A stretch of DNA of 14,480 nt from an uncultured Clostridium sp. (GCA_900553225.1 USCV01000038.1:1-14480), one strand, 5' to 3'. Positions 1-6,721 are shown, counted from the first letter of the stretch. Notes: generated by a model from the sequence alone, not told the origin. Made by a program: numbers and translations.

Positions 1-124
1 TATAGGAGAGTGGGCATTTAGTGGCTGTAGAAGTTTAACAAGTATAGAAATCCCAAGTAGTGTGACAAGTATAGGAGAGTGGGCATTTAGTGGCTGTAGA
101 AGTTTAACAAGTATAGAAATCCCA
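1..124 (+). repeat. 55-bp exact tandem repeat inside LRR gene
   Basis: Bases 1-55 are identical to 70-124, an offset of 69 bp or exactly one LRR unit. The left copy touches the window edge, so the identity may extend further upstream. Confidence 0.9.
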
Positions 125-1144
125 GAAGGAGTAACAAGTATAGGACAAAGTGCGTTCTATAATTGTAGCAGTTTAACAAGCATAAATGTGGAAGAAAACA
201 ATCAGAGCTATTGCAGTGAAGATGGAATATTGTTCAATAAAGATAAAACAGAGTTAATAAAATATCCAAGTAAAAAAACAGATAAACAATATGTAATCCC
301 AAGTAGTGTAACTAGTATAGGAAGTTATGCATTTGAAAGCTGTAGCAAATTAACAAGTATAGAAATTCCAAGTAGTGTAGCGAGTATAGGAAAGCAGGCA
401 TTTTATAATTGTAGCAGTTTAACAAGTATAGACATCCCAAGTAGTGTAACTAGTATAGGAAGTTATGCATTTGAAAGCTGTAGCAGTTTAACAAGTATAG
501 ACATCCCAAGTAGTGTAACTAGTATAGGAGATTATACATTTTATGGCTGTAGCAGTTTAACAAGTATAAATATACCAGAAGGAGTAACGAGTATAGGAGG
601 TTGTGCATTTTTGGGCTGTAGCAAATTAACAAGTATAGAGATCCCAAGTAGCGTAACTACTATAGGAAATAGTGCGTTCAATGGTTGTAGAAGCTTAACA
701 AGTATAGAAATCCCAAATAGTGTAACTAGTATAGGAAGTAATGCATTTTATAACTGTAGCAATTTAACAAGTATAGACATCCCAAGTAGTGTAACAAGTA
801 TAGGAGCTGGTGCATTTCACGGATGTAGCCAATTAACAAGTATAGAAATTCCAGAAGGAGTAACTAGTATTGGAGGTAGTACATTTTATAGTTGTAGCAA
901 ATTAACAAGTATAGAAATCCCAAATAGTGTAACTAGTATAGGAAGTAATGCATTTTATAACTGTAGCAATTTAACAAGTATAGACATCCCAAGTAGTGTA
1001 ACAAGTATAGGAAGAAGTGCATTTTATAATTGTAGCAAGTTAACCACAATCAATTATCACGGAACAGAAGAACAGTTTAAAGAAATTAAAATAGACTCAG
1101 GTAACGATTACTTCAAAAATGCCACAGTCAATTACATAGAATAA
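2..1144 (+). CDS. BspA-like leucine-rich-repeat protein, C-terminal part (5' end outside window)
   Basis: The frame is open from base 2, so the gene begins left of the window; the GTG at 62 is only an internal valine codon. About fourteen 23-residue repeats are seen, each with the pattern I-G-x-x-A/T-F-x-x-C-x-x-L-T-S-I-x-I-P, typical of the LRR_5/BspA family. A non-repeat island near codons 44-82 (counting from base 62) with 'DGILFNKDKTELIKYP' is the usual BspA insertion. The end, with 'HGTEEQFKEI' and 'NATVNYIE', is the usual closing cap, so no anchor, SLH or sortase motif follows the repeats; any signal peptide or anchor would be upstream. Family members are generally secreted or surface proteins proposed to bind host or bacterial partners; that role here is inference. 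The repeats are also near identical at the DNA level, which suggests recent duplication or gene conversion. Confidence 0.9.
   Translation: MGEWAFSGCRSLTSIEIPSSVTSIGEWAFSGCRSLTSIEIPEGVTSIGQSAFYNCSSLTSINVEENNQSYCSEDGILFNKDKTELIKYPSKKTDKQYVIPSSVTSIGSYAFESCSKLTSIEIPSSVASIGKQAFYNCSSLTSIDIPSSVTSIGSYAFESCSSLTSIDIPSSVTSIGDYTFYGCSSLTSINIPEGVTSIGGCAFLGCSKLTSIEIPSSVTTIGNSAFNGCRSLTSIEIPNSVTSIGSNAFYNCSNLTSIDIPSSVTSIGAGAFHGCSQLTSIEIPEGVTSIGGSTFYSCSKLTSIEIPNSVTSIGSNAFYNCSNLTSIDIPSSVTSIGRSAFYNCSKLTTINYHGTEEQFKEIKIDSGNDYFKNATVNYIE
296..485 (+). repeat. 52-bp exact direct repeat inside LRR gene
   Basis: Bases 296-347 are identical to 434-485, an offset of 138 bp or two LRR units. The copies diverge immediately on both sides (295 a versus 433 c; 348 a versus 486 g). 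Confidence 0.9.
695..1012 (+). repeat. 111-bp exact direct repeat inside LRR gene
   Basis: Bases 695-805 are identical, base for base, to 902-1012, an offset of 207 bp or three LRR units. The flanking bases differ (694 c versus 901 a; 806 g versus 1013 a). Identity at synonymous positions over 37 codons points to a recent duplication or conversion event and makes this a candidate site for slippage or unequal recombination. Confidence 0.95.
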
Positions 1145-1261
1145 ACAATAAAATATAAAGGGAGAACTTATAAATAACAATGAAAATGTTATTATATAGA
1201 GTTTTCTCAATTTTTATACTAGGAATATATTAAAAAGATAAACACTTGTTTAAAAATAAAC

Positions 1262-1291
1262 CCCCGCAAGTAAATTAATTTACTTGCGGGG
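1262..1291 (-). terminator. Rho-independent terminator, 30-bp perfect palindrome
   Basis: Bases 1262-1276 (CCCCGCAAGTAAATT) are the exact reverse complement of 1277-1291. On the minus strand the hairpin starts 5 nt after the acetyltransferase stop codon and is followed by GTTTATTTTTAAAC, an intrinsic-terminator tail. On the plus strand no T-run follows, so it should mainly end the minus-strand transcript, although the stem could also stop or protect the LRR mRNA arriving from the left. Confidence 0.85.
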
Positions 1292-1296
1292 TAGGA

Positions 1297-1758
1297 TTAG
1301 ATAACAAGTTCGTACTGAACCTTTTCAATTCCATCAATTGTTTCGGCGCCAAGTTTAACTACAAGATTAGTAGCTGGAATATTCCCTTTTGAAATATCAA
1401 ACAGCAAACTGTAGTAGGACGTACTTTTAAGAACTGAAGCAAAAAGTTTTATTGCTTCTTGCATATATCCGCAGTTTCTATAGGCATTACCTATAAAAAA
1501 CTGCATATCCAATGACTTATAATCTTTGTTTGCTAAAGCCTGCATTGCTCCTACTGGACCAAATATAGTATCCTCAATTATATATGCATGATCATTGATA
1601 AAGTCAAGTCTTGCATAGCTGTCCATTAACAAGGCCACTTGGGTTAAATTTTCTCTACCCATGTCTGAAACATAGAATTGGATGTCTGGATTAGACCGAT
1701 ATAATTTATCATAGGTTCTAGCATCCCAAACTGTAGGTGTACGTAAAGTGATTGACAT
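1297..1758 (-). CDS. GNAT family N-acetyltransferase
   Basis: This encodes a 153-residue protein with the GNAT fold of acetyl-CoA-dependent N-acetyltransferases; the substrate cannot be predicted. Recognisable parts are the strand 'GPVGAMQAL' near residue 69, the strand and acetyl-CoA loop region 'MQFFIGNAYRNCGYMQEAI' (about 85-103), and the C-terminal 'NIPATNLVVKLGAE' helix (about 125-138), which matches the N-x-A/S-x-x-L-x-x-x-x-G pattern of RimJ/RimL-like members. The start at 1758 (MSITLRT) is chosen because AGGAGG lies 6 nt upstream (plus-strand 1765-1770) and the promoter at 1790-1818 leaves a leader of about 25 nt. The longer 177-residue reading would start upstream of that promoter. 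It is a single-gene unit with its own promoter and terminator, divergent from the phosphatase gene. Confidence 0.8.
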   Translation of the reverse strand: MSITLRTPTVWDARTYDKLYRSNPDIQFYVSDMGRENLTQVALLMDSYARLDFINDHAYIIEDTIFGPVGAMQALANKDYKSLDMQFFIGNAYRNCGYMQEAIKLFASVLKSTSYYSLLFDISKGNIPATNLVVKLGAETIDGIEKVQYELVI

Positions 1759-1789
1759 AGTAATCCTCCTAATAAATTTAATAAAGATT

Positions 1790-1818
1790 ATTATACCATA
1801 AAAATATGACTGTGTAAA
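1790..1818 (-). promoter_or_regulatory. Sigma-A-type promoter for the GNAT gene
   Basis: On the minus strand TTTACA (1818-1813) is followed after exactly 17 bp by a consensus TATAAT (1795-1790). Transcription would start near 1783, about 25 nt before the ATG at 1758. This supports the shorter acetyltransferase start. Confidence 0.75.
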
Positions 1819-1940
1819 CTGATTTTTCAAAAAATATTATAATTAATTTTATTTAATTTGGCTTAATCTACAATGATGTTAGACAATATTATGGTAATAT
1901 CATCATTCAGAACGTTACATTAATAAAACCTCAAAATTTC

Positions 1941-1969
1941 TTGCATAACAAAAGAATACTTGTTATAAT
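1941..1969 (+). promoter_or_regulatory. Sigma-A-type promoter for phosphatase-pcrA
   Basis: TTGCAT (1941-1946), a 17-bp spacer, then consensus TATAAT (1964-1969). The predicted transcript start is near 1976, only about 18 nt before the preferred start codon at 1994, so the leader is very short. Confidence 0.75.
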
Positions 1970-1993
1970 ATCACGAGAAGGATGGTAAGATTT

Positions 1994-2464
1994 ATGGTAA
2001 AGGTTATGTTTATATGTACTGGAAATATATGTAGAAGTGCAATGGCAGAAGCGATAATGAAAGAGGAAGTAAATAAAATGGGTAAAGAGGACCAAATTGA
2101 GGTTTACTCAGCTGGAACTTATGCAGAAGACGGAGATTGTGCATCTATGCATGCAATAGAAGCAATGGAATATTACGATATCGATTTAAAAGGTCATAGA
2201 GCTACAAGCTTGCGAAATTCTAAAATTCGTCAAATGGATATTATTCTTTGTGCAACATTAGAACATAAGCAAATAGTATTAAGATTATATCCAGAATTAA
2301 AAGGAAAAGTTTATACTATGAAAGAATATGCAGGTCTTGATAATGATGGAGAAGATTTAAATATAAAAGACCCTTGGGGATATAATCTTCACATTTTTTT
2401 AGAATGTGCAAAGGAGATTAGTAAATGTATTGATAATATTTTGATTAAAATAATTGACAAATAA
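1994..2464 (+). CDS. Low-molecular-weight protein tyrosine phosphatase
   Basis: This encodes a 156-residue cytoplasmic LMW-PTP/arsenate-reductase-fold enzyme that hydrolyses phosphotyrosine or a related phosphoresidue. The phosphate-binding loop C-T-G-N-I-C-R-S sits at residues 8-15 (nucleophile C8, R14), and the general-acid loop D-P-W-G is at 126-129. Known biology: in the arginine phosphatase YwlE the residue after N is Thr, while tyrosine phosphatases have Ile. Here it is Ile12, so a tyrosine-type phosphatase is favoured over McsB-pathway arginine phosphatase. The usual R-S-P-M is R-S-A-M. The start at 1994 places the motif at the family's normal position; the ATG at 1982 abuts AGAAGG (1976-1981) and would leave almost no leader. 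pcrA follows 56 bp downstream with no terminator between, so co-transcription is likely. Confidence 0.87.
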   Translation: MVKVMFICTGNICRSAMAEAIMKEEVNKMGKEDQIEVYSAGTYAEDGDCASMHAIEAMEYYDIDLKGHRATSLRNSKIRQMDIILCATLEHKQIVLRLYPELKGKVYTMKEYAGLDNDGEDLNIKDPWGYNLHIFLECAKEISKCIDNILIKIIDK

Positions 2465-2520
2465 ATAAAATCAGAGCAAAATACAAACAAAAATTCGCAA
2501 AAAAATAAGGAGATAGCAAA

Positions 2521-4815
2521 ATGGAAGATTTATTAGAGAGTTTAAATAATAGACAAAAAGAAGCAGTAGTAACAACAGAGGGACCATGTTTAGTAATTGC
2601 AGGAGCTGGAAGTGGAAAAACTAAGGTTTTAACACATAAAATTGCATATTTAATGACTCAAAAGTATGTAAAACCATGGAATATACTTGCAATTACTTTT
2701 ACAAATAAGGCAGCAAATGAAATGAAACAAAGAGTTGAAAATATTGTTGGAGATGCAGCAAAAGATATATGGATGGGAACATTTCATTCAATTTGCGTAA
2801 GAATATTAAGAAAATATATAGATAGAATAGGATTTGATAATTCATTTTTAATTTTTGATACACAAGATCAAAAGACATTAATGAAAGACTGCTTAAAAGC
2901 ATTGAAAGTGGATGATAAATTATTTACAGACAGAAGTGTTTTATATGAAATTAGTAACGCAAAAAATGATATGCTAGAGCCAAGGGCTTATAAAGTAAAA
3001 TATGAAGGCGATTTTCGTAAAGAAACAATTGGACAAATTTATGAATTATATCAAAGAAGATTAAAAGAAAATAATGCAATTGATTTTGATGATATTATAA
3101 ATTATTGTATAAAGATACTTACTGAAAATGAAGATGTATTAGACTATTATACAGAAAAATTTAAATATGTATTAGTAGATGAATACCAAGATACAAACAA
3201 AGCTCAATTCCAACTTGTATCTATTCTTGCTTCAAAATATGGAAATATTACTGTTGTTGGAGATAATGACCAAGGAATATATTCTTTTAGAGGCGCGGAT
3301 ATTACTAATATTTTAAACTTTGAAAAGGATTTTCCAGGTACAAAAATTATTAAACTAGAGCAAAATTATAGATGTACAGGAAATATTTTAAAAGCAGCAA
3401 ATGCCGTTATAAAAAATAATCAAGTTAAATATGATAAAAAATTATGGACTGAAAATGAAGAAGGAAGTATGCCTACTATTTTTAGTGGTGATGATGAATA
3501 CAATGAAGCAAAATACATAGCAGAGCAAATAAATTCATTAAAAAGAGAAGAATATTATAAGTTTTCTGATTTTGCTATTTTGTATAGAATGAACTCTCAA
3601 TCTAGAGCAATAGAGGAAATTTTGAGAAGAGAAGATATTCCGTATAAAATAATAGGTGGACTAAAATTCTATGAAAGAAAAGAAATAAAAGATATTATAG
3701 CATACTTAAGATTGATTTTTAATACATCTGATAATATATCATTAAAAAGAATAATAAATGAACCAAAAAGAGGAATTGGAAAAACTAGTTTAGAAAACAT
3801 CGAAAGATTATCAGAAGATTCTGGAAAATCAATGTATGATATAATAAAAAATGCACAAGAATATGGATTAAATAGGATTTATTTAAATTCTAGAGAGTTT
3901 ATAGAGACAATAGAAGATTTAAGAAATAAAAAAGATGATTTAGCAATTTCAGACTTAATTAAAGAAATTCTAAATAAAACAGGATATACAAAAGCACTAG
4001 AACTTGAAAATACAGTAGAAGCAGAAAGTAGAATTCAAAACTTAGAGGAATTTTTAACAGTAGCCATTGAGTTTGAAGAAGAATCAGCAGATAATACACT
4101 TGCAGAATTTCTAGAGGGAATTACTCTTTCTAGTGATGTAGATAATTTAGAAGAGGAAGAAGAGTCAGTTACATTAATGACGCTTCACAGTGCTAAAGGA
4201 CTAGAATTCCCTGTTGTGTTTTTAGTTGGAATGGAAGAAGGAATTTTTCCAGGATATAAATCAATTGGAGAACCGAAAGAGCTTGAAGAAGAAAGAAGGC
4301 TATTTTATGTTGGAATAACAAGAGCAAAAGAGCATTTATACTTAACGTGTGCCAAAAGAAGAACAATATTTGGGTCTACAAGTTATAATGCAATGTCAAG
4401 ATTTATAAATGAGATTCCAGGTGAATTATTAGCTGGATATGAAGAATTAAATTCAGAAAAAGGTGAACAGTTTAAAGATAGTTCATATAAATGGGAATAT
4501 GGAAATTCTAAAGCAGGGGCTGTTAAGTTATATAATGTAAAAGATTCAGACGTATTTGGAAAAAGTGTAAGAAAGGAACCGCAGTTTGCATTTAGAACAG
4601 CAGAAAGTTTCCTAAATAATATCGCAATGAAACAAAATAACTCAGTTGACTTAAGTGCATATGAACCAGGCAAAAGGGTATATCATAGAAAGTTTGGAGA
4701 AGGTGTTATTAATTTAGTTGAAAAAGAAGGGGAAGATTTAAAACTAGATATAGATTTTACGAAATTTGGACATAAAAGATTAATGGCAAAATTTGCAAAT
4801 TTAGAGATAATTTAA
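2521..4815 (+). CDS. pcrA: ATP-dependent DNA helicase PcrA (UvrD/Rep family, SF1A)
   Basis: A 764-residue 3'-5' DNA helicase used in nucleotide excision repair, rolling-circle replication and removal of stalled RNA polymerase or RecA filaments. All SF1A motifs are visible: Q motif (N-R-Q-K-E-A) about 10-15; Walker A GAGSGKT 28-34; motif Ia TFTNKAANEM about 59-68; motif II DEYQDT 220-225; motif III GDNDQGIYSFRGAD 247-260; motif IV QNYRC 281-285; motif V TLHSAKGLEF 554-563; motif VI ERRLFYVGITRA about 591-602. A low-complexity linker (about 640-708) leads to a C-terminal Tudor-like domain (about 710-764, 'PGKRVYHRKFGEGVI'), which in PcrA binds RNA polymerase. Length is normal for the family. 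The ATG has AAGGAG (2507-2512) 8 nt upstream. Motif III reads GDNDQG where GDDDQS is usual. It is read after the phosphatase gene and ends at a strong terminator. Confidence 0.96.
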   Translation: MEDLLESLNNRQKEAVVTTEGPCLVIAGAGSGKTKVLTHKIAYLMTQKYVKPWNILAITFTNKAANEMKQRVENIVGDAAKDIWMGTFHSICVRILRKYIDRIGFDNSFLIFDTQDQKTLMKDCLKALKVDDKLFTDRSVLYEISNAKNDMLEPRAYKVKYEGDFRKETIGQIYELYQRRLKENNAIDFDDIINYCIKILTENEDVLDYYTEKFKYVLVDEYQDTNKAQFQLVSILASKYGNITVVGDNDQGIYSFRGADITNILNFEKDFPGTKIIKLEQNYRCTGNILKAANAVIKNNQVKYDKKLWTENEEGSMPTIFSGDDEYNEAKYIAEQINSLKREEYYKFSDFAILYRMNSQSRAIEEILRREDIPYKIIGGLKFYERKEIKDIIAYLRLIFNTSDNISLKRIINEPKRGIGKTSLENIERLSEDSGKSMYDIIKNAQEYGLNRIYLNSREFIETIEDLRNKKDDLAISDLIKEILNKTGYTKALELENTVEAESRIQNLEEFLTVAIEFEEESADNTLAEFLEGITLSSDVDNLEEEEESVTLMTLHSAKGLEFPVVFLVGMEEGIFPGYKSIGEPKELEEERRLFYVGITRAKEHLYLTCAKRRTIFGSTSYNAMSRFINEIPGELLAGYEELNSEKGEQFKDSSYKWEYGNSKAGAVKLYNVKDSDVFGKSVRKEPQFAFRTAESFLNNIAMKQNNSVDLSAYEPGKRVYHRKFGEGVINLVEKEGEDLKLDIDFTKFGHKRLMAKFANLEII

Positions 4816-4821
4816 AAAAAT

Positions 4822-4886
4822 AAATGCAGTTATAACTTTAAAAATTTTAAATAACACAAGTTTTAAAAGTATGACTGCATTTTTAT
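4822..4886 (+). terminator. Rho-independent terminator after pcrA
   Basis: Arm 4822-4843 pairs with 4861-4882: AAATGCAGT with ACTGCATTT at the base, then a U-G pair, two mismatches and an A/T-rich top, with a 17-nt loop. TTTTT follows. It begins 6 nt after the pcrA stop codon. Confidence 0.85.
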
Positions 4887-5024
4887 ATATTATTAATTAA
4901 AATAGAAAATATGAACTAGGTATTACAAAATTAAATAAGATTTAAAAAAGTAAAAGTATAAATGTATAAAATATAAAAAAGAGCCAATAATAAAATGTAA
5001 ATAAATTTAGAAAGGAAGATGATT

Positions 5025-5213
5025 ATGCCAAATTTGAGCCAAGTTGAACTTCAAAATTTAAGACATTTAATTGGTGCACACGAGACTTCTTATCAAAAGT
5101 TAAATAACTATGCTTCTCAAGCAGTGGATCCACAAATTAAGCAAATTTTCACAAAATCTGCACAAGATGCATTAAACACAAAACAAAAGTTAATGTCTTT
5201 TTTAAATAACTAA
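5025..5213 (+). CDS. Small CotF-like (ferritin-like helical) spore protein
   Basis: This encodes a 62-residue protein predicted to be two amphipathic helices ('LRHLIGAHETSYQKLNNYASQA' region and 'IKQIFTKSAQDALNTKQKLMSFL' region), resembling half of the four-helix coat protein F fold. The match is weak by sequence alone; the call rests on pattern and on the adjacent CotF-domain gene. Such small proteins occur next to CotF-family genes in clostridia. The start at 5025 is preferred because GGAAG (5014-5018) is 6 nt upstream; the in-frame ATG at 5019 would lie directly against it. No cysteine, signal peptide or membrane segment is present. Its stop TAA overlaps the ATG of an in-frame upstream alternative start of the next gene (TAATG), so the two are co-transcribed and probably coupled. 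I found no convincing sporulation-sigma promoter upstream. Confidence 0.65.
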   Translation: MPNLSQVELQNLRHLIGAHETSYQKLNNYASQAVDPQIKQIFTKSAQDALNTKQKLMSFLNN

Positions 5214-5227
5214 TGGGGGAGGATAAT

Positions 5228-5470
5228 ATGGACGAAAAAACAATGGTAAATGATATATTAAATGGTGTTAAGTCAGAACTTACTACTTATCAAACTGTTA
5301 TTTCTGAAACTGAAAATATGAGTCTAAGACAAACTATACAACAGATTAGAAATAATGATGAAAGCTTTCAGTATGAATTATTTAAAATTGCAACAACAAA
5401 AGGATATTATAAACCAGCAGCACCTGCAACAATAACAGAAATACAAACAGTAAAAACAGAATTACAATAA
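5228..5470 (+). CDS. Spore coat protein, CotF family
   Basis: This encodes an 80-residue protein matching the Coat_F pattern: an early helix 'MVNDILNGVKSELTTYQTVI', then 'E-x-x-x-x-x-L-R-x-x-x-x-x-I-R' and the C-terminal 'F-x-x-A-x-x-K-G-Y-Y-K-P-A' near residues 56-69, equivalent to the family's G-W/Y-Y-x-P ending. Known biology: CotF proteins are structural components of the Bacillus spore coat, and clostridial homologues are usually annotated as coat proteins. The ATG at 5228 is selected because GGGGGAGG (5215-5222) lies 5 nt upstream; the ATG at 5213 overlaps the preceding stop and would put the ribosome site inside the gene. It is the second gene of a two-gene unit closed by a terminator. 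Its presence indicates that the organism, or its recent ancestor, forms spores. Confidence 0.85.
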   Translation: MDEKTMVNDILNGVKSELTTYQTVISETENMSLRQTIQQIRNNDESFQYELFKIATTKGYYKPAAPATITEIQTVKTELQ

Positions 5471-5495
5471 ATGTAAATTGTTTTATATTAAAATG

Positions 5496-5547
5496 ACTTT
5501 AGTTTTTTAGTACAATTATAAAATAGACTAAGAAGCTAAAGTTTTTT
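5496..5547 (+). terminator. Rho-independent terminator after coat-protein pair
   Basis: Arm 5496-5511 (ACTTTAGTTTTTTAGT) pairs over 16 positions with 5527-5542, counting two U-G pairs, around a 15-nt loop, and runs into TTTTTT. It starts 25 nt after the stop codon. Confidence 0.85.
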
Positions 5548-5698
5548 GATTAATATAGAAAAAGTAAAAAAAATAAGACATATCGAGAAATATTAAGAAA
5601 AGTATAAACATTAGATTCTATGGTTCTTAGATAATACTAAAAGAAATATAGAGTTAAACAAAATTAATAATAAATTTATTTATATTAAAAGTTATAAA
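5548..5698. other. Spacer between two convergent terminators, no feature seen
   Basis: About 150 bp of very A+T-rich sequence separates the coat-gene terminator from the mecA terminator. I see no ORF with a ribosome binding site, no repeat and no RNA-like structure in it. Confidence 0.5.
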
Positions 5699-5742
5699 CC
5701 CTCATAAATTTTAATATGAATGTGTGCTAAAATCTATGAGGG
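5699..5742 (-). terminator. Rho-independent terminator for mecA
   Basis: Bases 5699-5713 (CCCTCATAAATTTTA) and 5728-5742 (TAAAATCTATGAGGG) form a 15-bp stem on the minus strand, one position being G-U. It is followed on the minus strand by TTTATAACTTTTAAT. It lies 22 nt beyond the mecA stop codon. On the plus strand the same position would be an A-C mismatch, which fits minus-strand use. Confidence 0.8.
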
Positions 5743-5764
5743 GTGTAAAAATTTAATTTTGTAT

Positions 5765-6403
5765 TTATTTAGAATTATAAGAAAAATATTTTAAACATGT
5801 TTTAATAGCATTATTTTTAATGTAAACTTGCCCACATTCTCGTAATTTACAAGCATATAGCTCTGAATTATTAACATATGTGCTAAATTCTGTAATTAAA
5901 GAGAACAATTTTTTATAGTATTTATATTCTGCATTAATATTTGAAAATACTAGATAATAATGATTTTTATATGTATAAAGTACAATTGATTTACATGAAT
6001 TATTAATATTTTTAATGTCAGAAGATTTCACTGCTAACGAAAAATTACAAAAGTCATCAAATGAAGAAAATCTATAAACTGACTGCTGAAGTGAAGTAGT
6101 TATTTTTTTTCTTCTAAATTTAACTTTTGAAAATTTTGTAGGTTCTTTTTCGTATTTATCTGTAAGTCTTGTAACAGTAAAAATAAAATCTTCGTTATTC
6201 ATAGCAAATGCTTCAATCCTAACTTTATAATTTTTCGTAATAAAGCCGACTTCCTTTTCAGCCTTATCTAGCATATCTAAAAAAATATCTTGAGTTTCCA
6301 AAGAGCTAGACATGAATGCATGAAAATCAATATGTTGTTCAATTAAGTCTTTAGTACTTACTATAATTCTTAGTTTATTTTCATTAAGTTTTTCAAATTT
6401 CAT
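5765..6403 (-). CDS. mecA: Adaptor protein MecA (ClpC adaptor family)
   Basis: This encodes a 212-residue protein, close to the family's usual 200-240. The N-terminal substrate-binding domain is recognisable: 'MKFEKLNENKLRIIVSTKDL' followed by a helix with 'FLDMLDKAEKEVGF', as in MecA/YpbH (M-x-I-E-x-I-N-E-x-T-I-x-V). A basic linker (about 85-105) leads to a C-terminal alpha/beta domain (about 108-212) that in MecA binds ClpC. Known biology: MecA delivers ComK, Spo0A or misfolded proteins to ClpC/ClpP for degradation or inhibition; the substrate here is unknown. The C-terminal half is diverged and has several cysteines. ATG 6401-6403 is preceded on the minus strand by GGAGG with a 6-nt gap. 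It is a monocistronic unit with its own terminator, divergent from the cell-shape operon. Confidence 0.85.
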   Translation of the reverse strand: MKFEKLNENKLRIIVSTKDLIEQHIDFHAFMSSSLETQDIFLDMLDKAEKEVGFITKNYKVRIEAFAMNNEDFIFTVTRLTDKYEKEPTKFSKVKFRRKKITTSLQQSVYRFSSFDDFCNFSLAVKSSDIKNINNSCKSIVLYTYKNHYYLVFSNINAEYKYYKKLFSLITEFSTYVNNSELYACKLRECGQVYIKNNAIKTCLKYFSYNSK

Positions 6404-6432
6404 ATTTATCCTCCATAATTGATTATAATATA

Positions 6433-6461
6433 ATTATACAATATTTTTAGCTAAAAATAAA
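6433..6461 (-). promoter_or_regulatory. Possible proximal promoter for mecA
   Basis: On the minus strand a consensus TATAAT (6438-6433) sits 17 bp from a poor -35, TTTATT (6461-6456). The AT-rich context produces such boxes easily, so this is only a candidate. It overlaps the 18-bp palindrome at 6442-6459. Confidence 0.35.
6442..6459. promoter_or_regulatory. 18-bp perfect palindrome upstream of mecA (candidate operator)
   Basis: TATTTTTAGCTAAAAATA is a perfect dyad lying 39 bp upstream of the mecA ATG, between the -35 and -10 of the proximal candidate promoter and downstream of the distal one. The position suits a repressor site. No specific regulator is recognised, and A/T-rich palindromes can arise by chance. 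Confidence 0.4.
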
Positions 6462-6547
6462 TGAGTAAAATTTGGTAATATATAATTACTTTTTAGTATT
6501 TTTTTATATTATATGAAAAATATTAAAAAGTGTACATAGTATATTAT

Positions 6548-6575
6548 AGTATAACATATTTTTGTAAAAAGTCAA
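6548..6575 (-). promoter_or_regulatory. Sigma-A-type promoter (distal) for mecA
   Basis: On the minus strand TTGACT (6575-6570), a 16-bp spacer, then TATACT (6553-6548). Use of this site would give a leader of about 135 nt before mecA. Confidence 0.55.
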
Positions 6576-6692
6576 AATATATTATGCTTCATGATACTTA
6601 TTATACAGATTTGTATAGTCTCTATGCAAGTAAAATCAAAGTACAAATTTCGACCGAAAATGATATTTTCTAATAAGAACATAGACAAATAA

Positions 6693-6721
6693 TTGATGAT
6701 AGTACATAATTAGAATATATA
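6693..6721 (+). promoter_or_regulatory. Possible promoter for the cell-shape operon
   Basis: TTGATG (6693-6698), a 17-bp spacer and TATATA (6716-6721). The fit is moderate in an AT-rich background. It would give a leader of about 100 nt before the ATG at 6831. Confidence 0.4.

Noticed and set aside
62..64. GTG as the start of the LRR gene
   Set aside because: The frame is open to the window edge with the same repeat pattern upstream, and no ribosome site precedes it.
1..1040. Regularly spaced repeats resembling a CRISPR or satellite array
   Set aside because: The 69-bp period is coding and in frame, with each unit giving a BspA-type LRR; there are no variable spacers.
1173..1193. AATAACA/TGTTATT hairpin after the LRR gene
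   Set aside because: Only 7 A/T-rich pairs and no T-run after it; not supportable as a terminator.
1180..1233. 17-codon hydrophobic ORF (MKMLLYRVFSIFILGIY)
   Set aside because: GGGAGA is about 14 nt away, too far, there is no promoter and no family resemblance; likely chance in AT-rich DNA.
1759..1830. 24-residue N-terminal extension of the acetyltransferase
   Set aside because: It would begin upstream of the consensus promoter at 1790-1818, and AGGAGG fits the start at 1758.
4383..4673. Minus-strand 96-codon frame inside pcrA
   Set aside because: It is the shadow of a strongly conserved gene, without its own ribosome site or family match. The same applies to minus-strand frames in radC, mreB, mreD and the PBP2 gene.
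4891..5010. Sporulation-sigma promoter for the coat genes
   Set aside because: Several GTATA/CATA-like words occur, but none with correct partner and spacing that I would defend.
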